Assembly: GCF_021155765.1 (NCBI RefSeq)
Contig: NC_060110.1
Location: 7,253,501-7,317,500 of the forward strand
Length of the DNA: 64,000 bases
Source: Diprion similis
Taxonomy: Eukaryota; Arthropoda; Insecta; Hymenoptera; Diprionidae
Direction: 5' to 3'
Position 1 is the first letter of the stretch; every line of letters starts with the position of its first letter. A program made the position numbers and the translations under genes. The notes under the pieces were generated by a model. That model ran no database searches and had not been told where the DNA came from. It saw nothing but the letters and a program-made list of their open reading frames with translations. This document shows positions 24,475-37,683 of the stretch, piece after piece.

Positions 24475-26515
24475 TTTGAGCGGTTTCGATTAACCTTGAA
24501 ACGGAAAGAGAGCAAAGGTTCAAGTTAGTGTTTAATTTTACCTTGATTGTGTAATAATGTGAAGAATAACCTGTGACGGGAAATTGATTTTAATGATGGC
24601 AGTCGATGAAAAAAACACATTTTTGTCGTTAGTTAACTAGTATAATAATTTATAGGAGTACATTGATATCTCTTGAATTTGTCAAGGTACAGATACAGTT
24701 ATTGGGAAATCCATTGAGTGTCATTAGATTTCAGATTACCAATAAATTGAAGAAGGTTTGGTGTTTTGATGTCTTTTTTTGTTGAGCTATGATAGCGCTC
24801 GTTTGCTTGAATTGGACACAATGTCTAATTCAAGATCAGTTTCAGTCATTGTCGAATGAATCGGCAAACAGGCCCATTATCCTCAAGGTTTTGCAAATTC
24901 TGCGGTTTTCCATGTCGACTGTAAATTGCTTCAAGCGAGTTAAATATTATTTGACATTGTCTGCTACTCGGACTTCAAGAAACTATTTACTATCTTGCGA
25001 AGGATTTTTGACTTTCAAATATTGCGCACATTGGCCTTTATAGGATTCCACAGGGATTCCATCAGGATTCGGAAGAGTTGTTCACAAAAACCCGCACTCT
25101 TAAAGAGTGATTGGATCCCTTGCCCGTTTTTTCGATTTGCACAACATTTTAAAAATATTATTCAACGTTTCGTTGATGTCATCTTAATTCAAATCTTGAG
25201 CTCTGGGTTGATGAACTTTACAATTAACTAATCCGGAGTGTTAATAGTTGACAAGCCGACAACCGTTCCGGCAATTAGCAGTCGGTACGTGGCTGACACG
25301 CTCCGAATTGGTTCTCGTCTCGTAAATTTGTGAGAGGCTAATAAACCCTGAACACGTTTCTCAAAAGCGACCCAGTGAGCCGGTCGTGTGCATTTGACGC
25401 ACATACGTAGGAGGCAGGTACGGATAGGTGAACCGCGGCTTGAGGTGTGATTTTTATTCACCTGGCGTGGGATACACCCGACGACTCTAACAATTACGCC
25501 GAAAAGAAAGTAGGTGGGTGCCAACGTCTGCCTAGTCATTTCAAATGCAAACTTGGATCAGGGGCGGCAGCTTAACACGTATAATAGTTAGGCTTCCCAA
25601 TCGACGCGATTGTCGGAAGAATCCTAATTGCTCACGTTGGCTTACGGCTTGTCACGTCCGTTAGTCAACTAATCACTGATTTTTCGCCCCACGTGATCTC
25701 CTTCGGTTTTATAACTCTCGTCCGGTCCAAGGAAATCCTCTTCAATAATCGAGTTCGTTATATAGTTTTAAACACAACGAACGACAAGTTTCTTCGAAAC
25801 TGTCCAAGGTGACGAATTGGATGGTTCGAAAATTTTCTTCTACACTGGAAAAAATTAACCCTATCTGATGTTGAATTTCCGATTTGCATGGCACCCGAAC
25901 TCCAGACAAAGTTCATTTTGGAAACGATCGGGTTTAAAAACCTAAAAAATGTCAGATCGCTTAACTCAACGGGTAATACAGAATTCATCAACTTATCACA
26001 AATATCGAAAACGTCTCGGAATGACGTGAGTCAATAGATCCAATTCGTAGAACATGACGTGGTTACCGACTGATGTGAGAGTCTGATTTGGAACGCATGC
26101 GGCTTCCGTGAGGCACTACTGACCCAAAGCCGAAGCTCGCGGTGAGGCCGCGGGCTGGACGTTGACCGATCGCTGGTTGACGCCCCCAAAAATTGGTGAG
26201 AAAAAAGTCTAGCTTGGACAAGAGCGGACCGGTTGCCCCGCGGTTCGCGACGACGTATCATACCGGTTACAATTACATTTTTATCGACGGATATACAAAG
26301 CGTGTTCGGGATGTCTACACCCGTGGGTAAATAATATGACCAGGTATAGAGCGGACTGTGAGAGGCTTCGCAAATATTCGTGACTCATTTTCGAGCAGTT
26401 ACTAATGTTTGCACCGAGAGAGAGCAAATAAGAGGGCACGGGGCCACGCGAAGTCGATTTACAACGCGTCGTCAACCCCCGTTACTTTTTAATGTCCAGT
26501 TGAGCATTGCACACG

Positions 26516-26550
26516 CTGCTGCTGCTGCTGTTGCCGTTGCCGTTGCACAT
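26516..26550. repeat. (CTG)n/(TTGCCG)n short array
   Basis: Five CTG units followed by TTGCCG units. Confidence 0.8.
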
Positions 26551-27699
26551 AATCAAGCCGGAAAATAGCACGCTTCATTATGCATGTATGGGTTCGTGGT
26601 TTCGGTTAAGAGTGAACACCAGGACGAGGGAAATACCGAAAACGGTACAGGTCCGATCGGTGATGAATGATTTGCGATCGACTGGTTATACAGTTACCTT
26701 GGACTATACTCGCGCTACACCGTTATCTCATTCAACTTTTTTTACTATTTTTTTTCTTCTTTTTACCGCAGGTTTGTCGTTGGGCGTTGAAAATCTTCAC
26801 GATCGACACATGCTCGCAGATGTTTTACATACTTCGAGATTAGAACTTCACGATGTTTAGAAATTATAATTGGGCAATCGTAATGTGAGAAGAAACATCT
26901 TTCGAATATTTACATAGACCAGAAGCAATCATAAGGATTAATTTTTTTATGGATCTTCAGAAAATGATGCATTTTCATTTTCGACATATTGGAATATATA
27001 AAGAATGACTGATTCCAGTCGACAGAAATTTGTTGAGATTCTTATCGAAAGAATCATCTTATGAAGATTACAGAGTTCAGAAAGCTAACTGAAACTTCTC
27101 AGGCGAAAATCCTCTGTTTTCGAACTGATCTAAAATCTTGGATTAGTCAACCAAGGCCGGGAGTAGAAGAAAATGCATAAGCTAATAGGCTGAAGTTAGT
27201 AACATTAACATAACGAGACAGCAGGATAAAAAATCATCACTGTGCAATTTCTGAATAACTTTTAAGGGATTGGCTTTTAAAGATATGAGTATGTTTTGTT
27301 TATCTTGGTTTATCAAATTTCCGACGATTCTAAAGATGCAAAATAACGATTATTTCTAAACATTAACTTCATCCTCATCCTAAGTTCTGATAGAAATCAA
27401 TCATTATTGAAATAAGTTTTCCTTTCATTCAAAAAAAAAAATGTGATTATGTGGATCCTTGATTATGAGAAAATTGTTATAAACAATTGTAACCGCTGAT
27501 AACCGTTTTCAGTTACAAATTAAAAAATGCAATCTCTTTCTTTAGTCGCGCACAGCTATTTCGCGTATAAATTTTCATTGAATCATGACCCGCACATCCC
27601 GGAAGCTGCTTGATATATTTCCGTGATGAAGAAACGTGGCCCTCACTGGCGGTCAGTGTTCGCACAATATTTGAAATTCCACGTGGGCGAGGTCGTGGC

Positions 27700-27706
27700 T
27701 ATATAA
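27700..27706 (+). promoter_or_regulatory. TATA-box-like element
   Basis: TATATAA in a GC-rich context, about 20 bases after a CACGTG E-box. No downstream gene on this strand is established, so the function is inferred from motif only. Confidence 0.22.
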
Positions 27707-28824
27707 TCGGGTCGGGCGATGGCCGAAAGTGTGTCACAAAGACGTAGCCCTGTTCTTCGCAAGATCGAAGTAACTGTAATGGACAGAAATAACCGCAGGA
27801 CCGTAAAGCGAGTTCGGTGGTCTGCGTTCGGCCGATAGCGGTGAACGTTCGTCGAGGGACCATAAGGCGAGTGACTCTTGCCCATTTTTGTTTGTATTTT
27901 CGTTCTTCGCTGCCTTCCGGATGACAGTAACGCACATGACCGTGGCCGCCTCCGATTTCCGAGCACTTAAAAGTACGAGTACTTTTGTTCAAGGCCGCTT
28001 TCGCGCGGCCGCGGTGGAATCGCTTGATCGATGCTCCGGGCGGTATCAACGAAAACACTAGGAATTGAAATATTTCGGAGTAAACGATCGCGGTCGAAAG
28101 TACATAGCGGTATAACGAAAGTCGCCGGGCAATTTAACCCTCGAGCAACGGTGCGGCGTCTTCCTGACAACTCACCGATGACCGGGTGTAATTGAATTGA
28201 AATACGTGTCTTAGGCTATCGGAAAACCAGCACGCGACTACGTATTGTGATAAAAAATCTTATGCTCTGATTGATCGGACACCGCGTCGAAAGTTTCCTC
28301 TCGCTTTTTACGCTCCTGTATCACGAAACTTCTCGCTAGATCGAATAGAAAATTACAAAATCAGCTCTGTAATCGCGTTATTTGAAGTTATGCTGTGGAA
28401 TTCACAGTTTTTTGAACGCCTATTAGGTTTCGCGTGCGATTTCCGGATTGTTATACATATTGTTACTGCGGTAAATTAATTGCGCGCGATGCAGTCAAAC
28501 AGCAGCATCGTTTCCAACCACGTACTCATTTGCTGTTCGAACTCTTCTCTTTCTCTTTCTATCTCGCGTAATCCTAGACACTCGTTGAATGGAAGAGTGT
28601 AACGGTATTATGAACGGTCCAGTCATATTCCGCGCTGGTCACCGGTCACTGGTCACTCGTCAGCATATTCCAGATTCTAGGCGAGATCCTAAAACCGAAT
28701 CTATACGGATTATTCGTAGGTGCGGCCGCGTTTGCGGTAAATTTCTATCTCAAAAATTTTCAAACGTTCCAAATTTCCCGCCAATTCAATTCCCGCAATA
28801 AAAGTTTCGTATTTCTCATAGAAC

Positions 28825-29283
28825 ATGTCTACACTTTGTTCGAACGAATCACAATATGCAAAGACATTAAAAACTTTTGTTGAAATGTGGAATATCGCTT
28901 ACATATCTGCGGCAAATGCACACGTGTTTTCAGAACTGGTTTCCCACATGGCTGTGTTACATTTTAAGTCGGTATCTTATAATCTTTTGACACAGATTAC
29001 GCTCAACATCTTCGCACAATCAGGTTTAAATTTTACGAGAAATTGGCACGACAAAAAAGCGAATGATAGTTTACGTTTCGACGAAGTTTTAAGTAGCTTT
29101 TTATTTATTTCACTTCCTTCAAACCATAACTTAGAAACAGTTCTTTCGCATAGCAACAAAGCTTTTCGAAGTGAGCTGGTACTACAATTCAAGTGAGTAC
29201 ATTCAACAAGTTATGAGGTTGTTTTGAACATTCTATATTTCAGAATCGACAAGACGAAGCAAATGGTCGACATGGTTGAATAA
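28825..29283 (+). CDS. Hypothetical small protein, two exons
   Basis: Exon 28825-29192 (122 codons plus two bases) ends at a strong donor, TTCAA followed by GTGAGT. A 51-base intron closes with TTCTATATTTCAG. The second exon 29244-29283 completes the codon and stops after 13 more. The product would be 135 residues, mixed composition, with no signal peptide and no motif I recognise. Support is the long open frame plus a clean short intron. Other frames stay open across the second exon for over 100 codons, so the frame choice is not secure. Confidence 0.3.
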
Positions 29284-30524
29284 TTCATCGGAAGTAGGCA
29301 GAGCTGCCGGAATATTGGTTTCGTTTCTGCATGTAACACAGAGTGGAAGTAGTGCGGCAGGAAAACACTGGACCAGAAGTTCTGGAACTCGCGGGTTCTC
29401 TTTTCTTCGAGGCGATGGCCTTGACCACCACCAGACTTCGGACTCTGGGATACATAACATTATATACTTGGTGGGACGAAGAAACGAAAAACTGTACGAA
29501 GGCTACGCTTTAGGGTTCAGACGCAATTGGGAAACGTTGTATAAATCTTTTGGGCCGAAGATATTTCAAGTCAAACTGACATCGTTGAAGTGAGATTCAC
29601 GGAAGTTGAAAAGCTTGGTTTTCACACCATTCGAGAAACCCCCGTTAAAAAGATACAAGCTGCTTCACGTTGCCGGGTGTTTTTATACCGTATTGATCAG
29701 TGGAGATATTGTGACGTCAAGTCGAACGAACTGGGCGAGTTAATTTCACCACCCAATGAACGCGATCAGTTTCAGATCTACATAATCGACGCTTAAAGTA
29801 CCTTTGTCATCTCCTTTTTTATCCTGTTTTTTAAACAATAATACGGTAAAACCAGCAAAATAGGTTTTTTTAGATTCAAGTAAAGGTCGGTGGACTCGGA
29901 GATGAGATACGAAGAGGATAAAAATCAAAGATAAATTACATCGTGATAAAAAGAGCGCATATATGACGTGTGACCTGATATTTCGATTTTATAATGCGAT
30001 GCAATATTTTTCGGGTTGTTTCGACACTTGAAAAGTATACTAAACGCAGTAATCCTTAAAGTGAAGTCATTCAGTGGCTAGTACTTTAAAGATCGTGCGA
30101 AATCGTAGTAATAAATAATCGTTATTAGAGGTTATGTTATATATATTCAAACTTCTTTTGTCGCGCGAACGTCGAGATTTCAGTGACACCTGTCGATGAT
30201 TCTTTGCACCAGATTGATTCACGAGTTGCAATTTTGTAAATCGACAAAACAAAAAAATTACTTCACACCACTAATCGTATTGAAAACAGAAAATATCCTT
30301 AGAACTCATCGTTAAAATTGCATAAAAATAAATATGAAATGAACTGCATTAAAGTCGCGATGACGCAACCGAAAATAAGTTTCGAAATTCGGCGAAGAGA
30401 GTAAAAAAGTGCGTACGAGAAAGGAGAAAGGACGAAACAGCGAATCGCATCGAAGCACGAACGATACGGATGCTACACAAATAACGACTTATAGGCTATA
30501 ACAAATACAGGTTGAAAAACTTAC
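29284..30524. other. No certain gene
   Basis: An open frame on the plus strand to 29593 has no start or acceptor in phase and is not recognised. The minus strand near 30215 has an acceptor-like CATCGACAG in phase 0 with the exon ending at 30525, followed by a basic frame to a stop near 30067. It could be the last exon of that gene but is weak. Confidence 0.3.
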
Positions 30525-30681
30525 AGCTGACTCGTCGATGCCGCAGTAAAGGGCCAAAGATACGGCCGATCCTGTCGGATTGTGCTCGCGATAAAAATTT
30601 CAGACAGGCTTAGGATATACGGACACAAATAATCACAGAAGGTCTGAACCTGCACTAAGGAGAATTACAGGTGTCTGTTAC

Positions 30682-30712
<31 letters not shown>

Positions 30713-31246
30713 CTATATATCAGTGTATACGACTCAATCTCCGTCCGGGCAAAATTATGACAGGGTTTAAGTGTCCGGTGTAGCGATGCAATCCGTGTAA
30801 TCTCACCGCTGGCCTTGCCGCTCTCGGAAGGGTAGTGACCTTCTTCTTCGCCTTCTTCTTCCTTTTGCTTATTTCCCTCGGATGGTTTTTGCCTCCCTGC
30901 AGCTCCTCGCTGCGGCGTACAAAGACAGAGAAGATCGGCGCCGGCTATTTTCCTGCTCCTCCTTCGGCCGACGTTTATCCAGCTCCGGGTAACGCGTTTC
31001 ACCGTCTAGATACGCGAGGCTCTCGGCCTCCCTGAGGTCCTCTTAATAAGACGGGAGAAGCGGCCGTCCTGGATCACGGCAGCTCGCTGACTGGTATCAC
31101 ACACCTGCACGTTGCCCGGCTTTACCGTGGCGAGTGGCGGGCACTTACCTCCACAAAGAGAGCTTCGGACCTCCCTGCGGATCCCCCGGAGTCCTCGGGC
31201 CATTACAGGTGCGCCTCTGCCGCCCCCTACTACGCCCGACTGCCAT
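30525..31246 (-). CDS. Candidate 5' part of a multi-exon gene, polybasic protein
   Basis: Three phase-compatible exons on the minus strand. 31246-31149 runs from ATG in AGCGAGATGG context to donor TGGAG before GTAAGTG. 30909-30807 has acceptor GTACGCCGCAG and donor GCG before GTGAGA. 30584-30525 has donor GCT before GTAAGT. They read MAVGRSRGRQRRTCNG and on, then a Lys/Arg cluster KRKKKAKKKV, then HNPTGSAVSLALYCGIDESA. The cluster could be a nuclear localisation signal. The frame of exon 1 stays open further upstream (an SSSSGVSGAEEGG stretch), so the true start may be earlier. The rest of the gene is not found and no family is recognised. Confidence 0.35.
30682..30710. repeat. (TG)n microsatellite
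   Basis: About 13 TG units, lying within the presumed intron between 30807 and 30584. Confidence 0.95.
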
Positions 31247-34200
31247 CTCGCTGCCCCCTTCTTCGGCCCCCGAAACCCCGGAGGATGACGATGGCCCGTC
31301 GTGTGAAAGGACGCGATTATTATCCCCGGCTTCTTCCGATCTATGCGATTTCGTGTTTGGGAAACGGGACATACGATGCACGAGTGATGTATCGGCGACT
31401 TCGTGGCACTCGGGGTTCCGGGGAATTGGGATATGTCCTGGGTCTTTCGGGGGAAATAGGCGAATATCGCGATTCCGAAATTTATGGGCCTTCAAATACA
31501 CTCATCCTCGAGTGGGGGTAAGAAAGTGGGATTGATGGTGCGAGACGGGAGGATCTTGGGGATGCCAAATTTGTAAAGACTAAAGGATTCTATTTCAGAG
31601 AATTTCAAATTATGGAAAGTCGAAGTATACGAGGATCGAATTGTTGAAAGATGAAGTATATAAAAATACAAATGTGGAATGGTTTGAGTACAGAACGCTA
31701 GAATATAGAATCGTTGGAATGGATAGGAATATTGAAAGCCTGACTGACTTTTCGATATTTCGATTATCTACATTTAAAAATTTTATAAAACCGATGTTTG
31801 CGTTAATCTTTCTACACTGAAAGCCATTTATAGTTGTGGTTACTACACTGTCGTCGACTATTTCAATTTTTTTACGAATAATTAAAAAAATATGTTCCTC
31901 GGTATAAAATGAAAATCAGTTTTTTAGCCGTAATCAAAAATTCAGTATATGTAACTTTTCTTTTTATAATTGTGGACACTCGTAATATATTTTCTGGTAA
32001 ATATTGCGATAATTCGATATTGGTACAAGAATGAATTGATGTTTGAGCATTATTTAACTAAAAACATTTAGTAATTCAATTAAAACATGTAGTACACTAG
32101 ACAAACAGATTTAACTTTGCAATGATCAGTAAACATAGTGTTAAAAACTATAATCATATACCAAATAGTTACTAGCACCACATTTTCTTGTAATTTCAAC
32201 AATATTATTTAGAATATTTCTCATACACTTTAACTTTTACTTACTTCATGACTTTCTCTATTTTGAAATTCTACGAAGCAGATATTTTTGTGATTTAAAA
32301 ATTCGATAATGTGATCATTATTTTATTGTGTGACCATTTTACTTTTCGATTCCTGCCCGCCCATTTTCAAATAGCGCGGGGAAAAACAAAAACTTGACTC
32401 CGGAGGTCCAGACAGACAAGTCCGGGAATTTTGAATCTTATTTTTTACGACCACCCCACTGTCACGATATCCTGTAAGCGTCGTGAGAACTGACTTCACA
32501 TTACCCGTTATGCCAGAACAGCGAGACAAAAATTGTGTGTCTATCCACGCTGAGAAGTGAAATAACTTGGTCAAAATTACCGGGTGTATTTTAACCTGTT
32601 CAAATAATTTGTAGTAACTGAAATCTACCATTCATGGTACTGGAAAAAATTTTAAGTGTTAACGCTTAAAGTTTCGGTTGCTAAATTAACACGTTTTCGT
32701 CAAGTTGATCTGACATTAATCTTGCATCTATGTCATTTATACCTGAAGCGTATGTTTGAACGGTAAATTGAACAGCATTTCGCCAATTTTAACGCTATCC
32801 AAGTGTTAATGGCTGTTTTTCAAAGATCTCCAATTTCCGTTATCTCTTTAATACGACAAACAAGACCGAATATGGGTTACCACTGGTTTAATTCACGTCA
32901 CCCTGCGGGACATTGATTATTCGTGAAATATTTCCGTTAAATCAACAAAAAGATCTTGCAATCCCGGTTGCATTTGAAACAAGAAATTATCCCCCCGCGA
33001 GCGCATAATGAAGAGAACAGTTTTCTCAGTTTACACACAATTTTCCACACCGCGTACCGGAACAATCGCATATCTAGCTAGTTTGTATCCACATGGTGTT
33101 ATCGTCATAGATCTTAGTCTCTATACGACGATGGTGGGGAGCGGTCGGAGCAGTCGGCCGAGAGTTACATGCCGGTGTTTTACTTATTATTCTCTTTTCA
33201 AAAAAAGACGGTGTGTAATAGGAAGCTGCAGGGATCCGGAGGAGAGACACTGTGGAACAAGGAAGAAAGCCAAAAGAAAAAACATCGGGCACTCAAGGCA
33301 TTTAGGTATATACTTGGTCCATTCTTTTTGTCTAATTTTTGGTGTATGCGTGTGTGAAGACGGTAAGCACAGCTGCGTTTGAACAACCTTCTTGAATTTC
33401 TTTCGAAAAAGTTAATCCGAGGTTGTAGACCTCGGGAGTTGGAGAGGCGTGATCGTTTCCAGCCAAGTTAATGTCACGTTGCGTCACTTGTACGAGTTTT
33501 GCATGCCACGCGTCGCCGTTTTGTGAGAGAGAAGGAAGAACCCATATTTTACCGGACACTGTGACGACGATGATGATGATGTCGATGATGTCGATGATGA
33601 TGGTGGTAACGGTTGCACATGCATGCTTCCTCTAAAGGTTTCGCCGTTTATTCAACACTTCTCAATTCCGTGGAGTCATCATCCATGCATAATTCTCCAG
33701 TCCTCGATGCAACCTCGTTTCGTCTCGTTTCACAGAGAGGAACACTCTTCTTGACGCCAGACTAAGGTCGGTGGAAAAAAATTGTAGGTACATTTCCTGG
33801 TCTTCTTCTTTCAGGCAATTTAATTTTAATGCAAGAGCCATAAACCAACTCTTGGTCTAGCTTGTTAAGCACTTGAAGAAATGATCGATAATTATATGTT
33901 TATTTCGACAATTTCCAATTACGTTTTTCTTTAATTGCAGCAATTGCAGATTTTGGAGCAAAATTTATTCGAAGGTCGTCGTTTTAACTGTGAATTCGTT
34001 GAGGTGCGTGGACGATTAGATACGTGAGATCCGACCGATTGGTGACGCGGGTGAGGACGTCGTTATTTAATTGAAATTCAAAAAGCGACCGCTCCGCTTT
34101 GGCCGAATGATTTACGCCACCTTCACACTTCTGAATTATTCACAGGTAGGTATACCGAAGTTCACGCTTGATCCAACTCCGTGAGGAGAACCACCGAGTC

Positions 34201-34949
34201 CCGATAACCTGGCAAACGATCGCACTTGGCATTCCCATTTCGCGGTCGCCGATCGCCTTCACCTTGATTCACACTTCGATTTTTTACTGGGAAGATTCGT
34301 GCAGTGAAAACCGAATTCACGTGTTTCCTGTTTCTCAGAGGAGCAGGAAAAGGAGATGTCGAAATTGTAGAATTCACTTCCAGACTCTCTTGTGTCAATT
34401 AAACATTTTACGATACAGGATTATAATTTTATCCTGAATCAAAATGAATGTTTTCCAATTTACTTGAAACGATCAATTTCTGCATTGTTACTTTAAACAA
34501 ATTGGATACGGGTGAAAAACTAGAATTGCCGATTGATACAAGCACCGGAACATCGAATTTTCATAGACGCTAAAATCTTATTCGTAGAATTTAAAAATGT
34601 GAAAAGTCCAAGTATGGAAAATTGCAAACACAGAAAGACAAAGTATAGAATTCTGAGATTCTACAGTTTGGCATTCTATAGGCTTCTTCAAAAACTCGAA
34701 ACAAATGATTGATGAATATTTTCTAAATTTACGTAACAGTCTTCTGATTTCGAGCGAATTGATCGGTAAAAACAATTTGTTGCAAAAAGGTGCATTACTT
34801 TCTGAAGTAACGTCGTGTGATCCTACATCGTTTGCGATAAATGATAATTTGGTGTTATTCTAGGTGTCACGTATCCGTGATTATACATTTCTATGGCGTA
34901 TGAACCATTAAACGACGGGACTATGAGATTCAACCGTGAAACCTGATGG
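31247..34949. other. No supported gene
   Basis: The first 250 bases are GC-rich and may be the promoter or longer first exon of the minus-strand candidate gene. The rest is AT-rich, with possible short dispersed repeats (a segment near 32640 beginning CTGGAAAAAATTTTAAGTG) and a GAT array near 33570. Confidence 0.4.
33566..33603. repeat. (GAT)n imperfect array
   Basis: GAT/GTC trinucleotides, about 12 units. Confidence 0.85.
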
Positions 34950-34956
34950 TATAAAA
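34950..34956 (+). promoter_or_regulatory. TATA-box-like element
   Basis: TATAAAA in a GC-flanked context (GGTATAAAACC). GC content rises about 30 bases downstream, where a start would be expected. Short open frames follow (35065-35316 and 35329-35523, the latter Lys-rich), but neither has family or splice support. Confidence 0.28.
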
Positions 34957-35523
34957 CCGGAAAAGTTATAAGCCGAGTCGTCTGCAGGTTGAATAGAGTC
35001 TGCCGGCACTACCCGGTTAGGGCATTGCTCTTGCTCCGCCCGCGAAGACGTAATCTGGAATGTCATGCCAGCTCGATCATCCGTGACGACGATGAGCTCG
35101 CGTCGTCATCACGGGTTAAGGAGCTCCTCAGCCCCTGCGAAACACACGAATCCTCGTCTGCGATTCACTCGGTTACGAAAGAAAACATATCCGTCTGATG
35201 TCGACCAACAAAGAACGAACATTGATCGTTCGAATATCGACACGGAATTCTCCAAAGAAGAAGAAATCACGCCGAGTGTGATTAGTGTTATCAAGTCGCT
35301 TCGAAACATGCTGTAAGAAGAGTATTTTTTGCGATACTTTTCGTCGTTATGTGAACTTTTAGCTCATTGCGAGAATTTGTTGGGACATCTTTCGGCTAAC
35401 CCTGTGTTTTGGATCAACATTGCAAAGGCCCAAAAACGCAGAGATTTGTTAAAATTAAAGAAACAAAAAGAAAAAAAACTTCTCGAACGAAACAAAAAAC
35501 TTATCCTTGAGTTTCAAATTTAA

Positions 35524-37597
35524 TTTATTGTTAACTTCTTATAATTAACAAGTAACCATTAGGAATAGTCAGTAGAAGTTTTTATTTTTGTTCCAAAAAC
35601 TAGTTATCGAGCAGATTATATTCATATACCTACGATTAGATTACCCTGAGAGTTTGAACGCAGGTTTAATTCACCATAGATCTATACAGTTAGGCAAGAT
35701 TACAGCCAACGCGGTTCCGTAAATGCGTACAGTGCCGATATGCAAACCCATGTGTGTGTGAATCCTAATCTGGCTTTTGCGGAGGTTGGATAGAACCCGG
35801 CAATTTGTTATTCAAACAGAAGCAGAAAGATGAAGTGCGAGATGTGAGGAGAGCGGAGAGGAGAGGAGGAAAACACACTCTTCGACGTACCGTGCCAATT
35901 TATTTCTCCGTTTCACCTGCTTATGCTAATATTTGAGTACCCCTCGATCGTGGCGAGAGCATAACGCGTATAACTGTTCTTTTCAGGTGATATTACACAG
36001 TTGTTAGGATTAAGGTGCTTAGCTGTATAAAAATCGACACTATTTATCAATTTCATTATGCGATAGTACTGCATTGAGTGTTTGTCAAATTGTTATATTC
36101 GAAGTCAACAAAGACGTGTTTAAAAATACTTGAATCGAAAATTCTGGGATTATAAAGAAAAGCTTCTGGATGTCGATGTTTCATTTTAAATCACTTCAGA
36201 ATAGTGATGATGAAGTTTTTTTTTTTTTTTTAGTATGTTGGCATCGGTAATATTAAATTTTACTTTACTGCGCCGATATTGAGCAAAATAGACAAATGAT
36301 AATATCGAATTGCCTGCTGAAAAAAATCTGGTTTTAAAGACTTCGTAGAAAATAATATTGTGAATAAAATGAGCCATCGGAGAGTGAAATCGAACAAATC
36401 AATTAGAATTTTGATTGTTTCGAAGTGATCTGGAGTGAAACATTGGTTTCTAAGTGTCTGTTTAAAATTCTAGCATCTCTTATTTTTTCTATTTTTAAAC
36501 AGCTCCTCCTGACATACGAATATGATTATTTGATGAGTAGAAAAAAGTTTAAGCACTGAATCGCAACTCCAAATACCCTGTCATTAAGAACGCCAGAGAA
36601 ATCACATCATTTTGTTATATTTTCACCCAGAAAATCCATATAGCTAGTCCGATTATGTTTGAACAATAGCTTACTTCATTCATAAATGAATACACTAAAA
36701 ATTTTCTAATATAAATTATTTCCTCTAAATAGTCGGATGGTAAAATAAGTCAATGATTGTAATTTACAAATGACAAACTTGAGATTTATCAGAAAATACG
36801 TTATTGTTACTTAAAATCCAACTCATAAGATTTCCATGCTGAAAATTTATCGACGAATAAAATAGGCTATTGTGCATGAGAATCGAACAAGCAATGTAGT
36901 TGTATTTCGGTGACATAACGATAGAACAATGTTATTTGTCTGTCTATAGTTGTCAACATAATGAGGTGTTAATATTTGAAATCCACAATTTCAAAATTCT
37001 CATCTACGTCACGAAGACATGCTTATTAGTTATATGTAACTAGCATTAAGTAAGCAACCTTCTAAGCCTTTGTATTATCACGGTTTTGTTTCAACCAGTT
37101 TTTCGATCCGACTGTACATCCCGTGCATCCTTAACCGGCCGTTAGACGAGCGTCCGTGGAAACCGTGGCGTGGATCGGCTCGAAAATGCATCCGACGCCT
37201 TCTCCTTGCAGCGCATTTCTCGACGCCTCTTAGCACGCGGCGAGTATCGCCAATCGCGAAGAGCTTCTGACCCGGTCACCCAGACCCTGAAGAGGTAATT
37301 TTATTCCATCGAATAGGTCGGTGGGATACGCGACCCGCATAGCTATCGAGACCTGGAGGAAAATAACTGCCGCTTGCTCCAGGCGTGCTTAGGATACGTG
37401 GAAACGACGATGTGGGATGGATTCCCAACCTAAACCATTTCGCAAGGCATTCCTGCGGTGAATTTATCATCTGTAAATTTCTCTTCGTGATTGTGGAAAA
37501 CGTTTTTACATAACGCGAGCATGTTTCGAGCATTTTTTTATGCGTATTTTCCGCACACAAAGTATCCGTTTCTATGACGGTAAAGTGAGTCTGCTAA
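35524..37597. other. No supported gene
   Basis: AT-rich; nothing recognised except scattered homopolymers. GC rises from about 37100 onward. Confidence 0.4.
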
Positions 37598-37683
37598 TGC
37601 GCGCATGCGCGGAGTACAGAAAATACTACTTTTAACTACCAGGATGTTATAGTTGTCTTTTCTGTACTGCGCGCATGCGCTGT
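37598..37683. repeat. Short hairpin with GCGCATGCGC at both ends
   Basis: Arms 37598-37624 and 37657-37683 are reverse complements at all but about one or two positions over some 23 bases, with a loop of about 32. Each arm carries a GCGCATGCGC palindrome (37601-37610, 37671-37680), which is the core of the binding site of NRF-1 and its fly relative Erect wing. It could be a promoter element pair, a tiny foldback, or a transcribed hairpin. Confidence 0.6.

Larger units (their letters stand above)
24475..28824. other. No supported coding gene; likely serpin upstream region
   Basis: The serpin leader probably comes from a non-coding exon somewhere here, because an acceptor-like site precedes its ATG. 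The 27.65-28.2 kb stretch is richer in GC and CG than its surroundings and carries a TATATAA (27700-27706, plus strand) near a CACGTG E-box (27681), so it looks like a promoter. Several overlapping frames there have no splice or family support. Confidence 0.4.

Noticed and set aside
30655-31002. Glu/Lys-rich frame ending in a His-Thr run on the minus strand
   Set aside because: A different frame of the same exon closes in phase with its neighbours, and the His-Thr run is the TG microsatellite.
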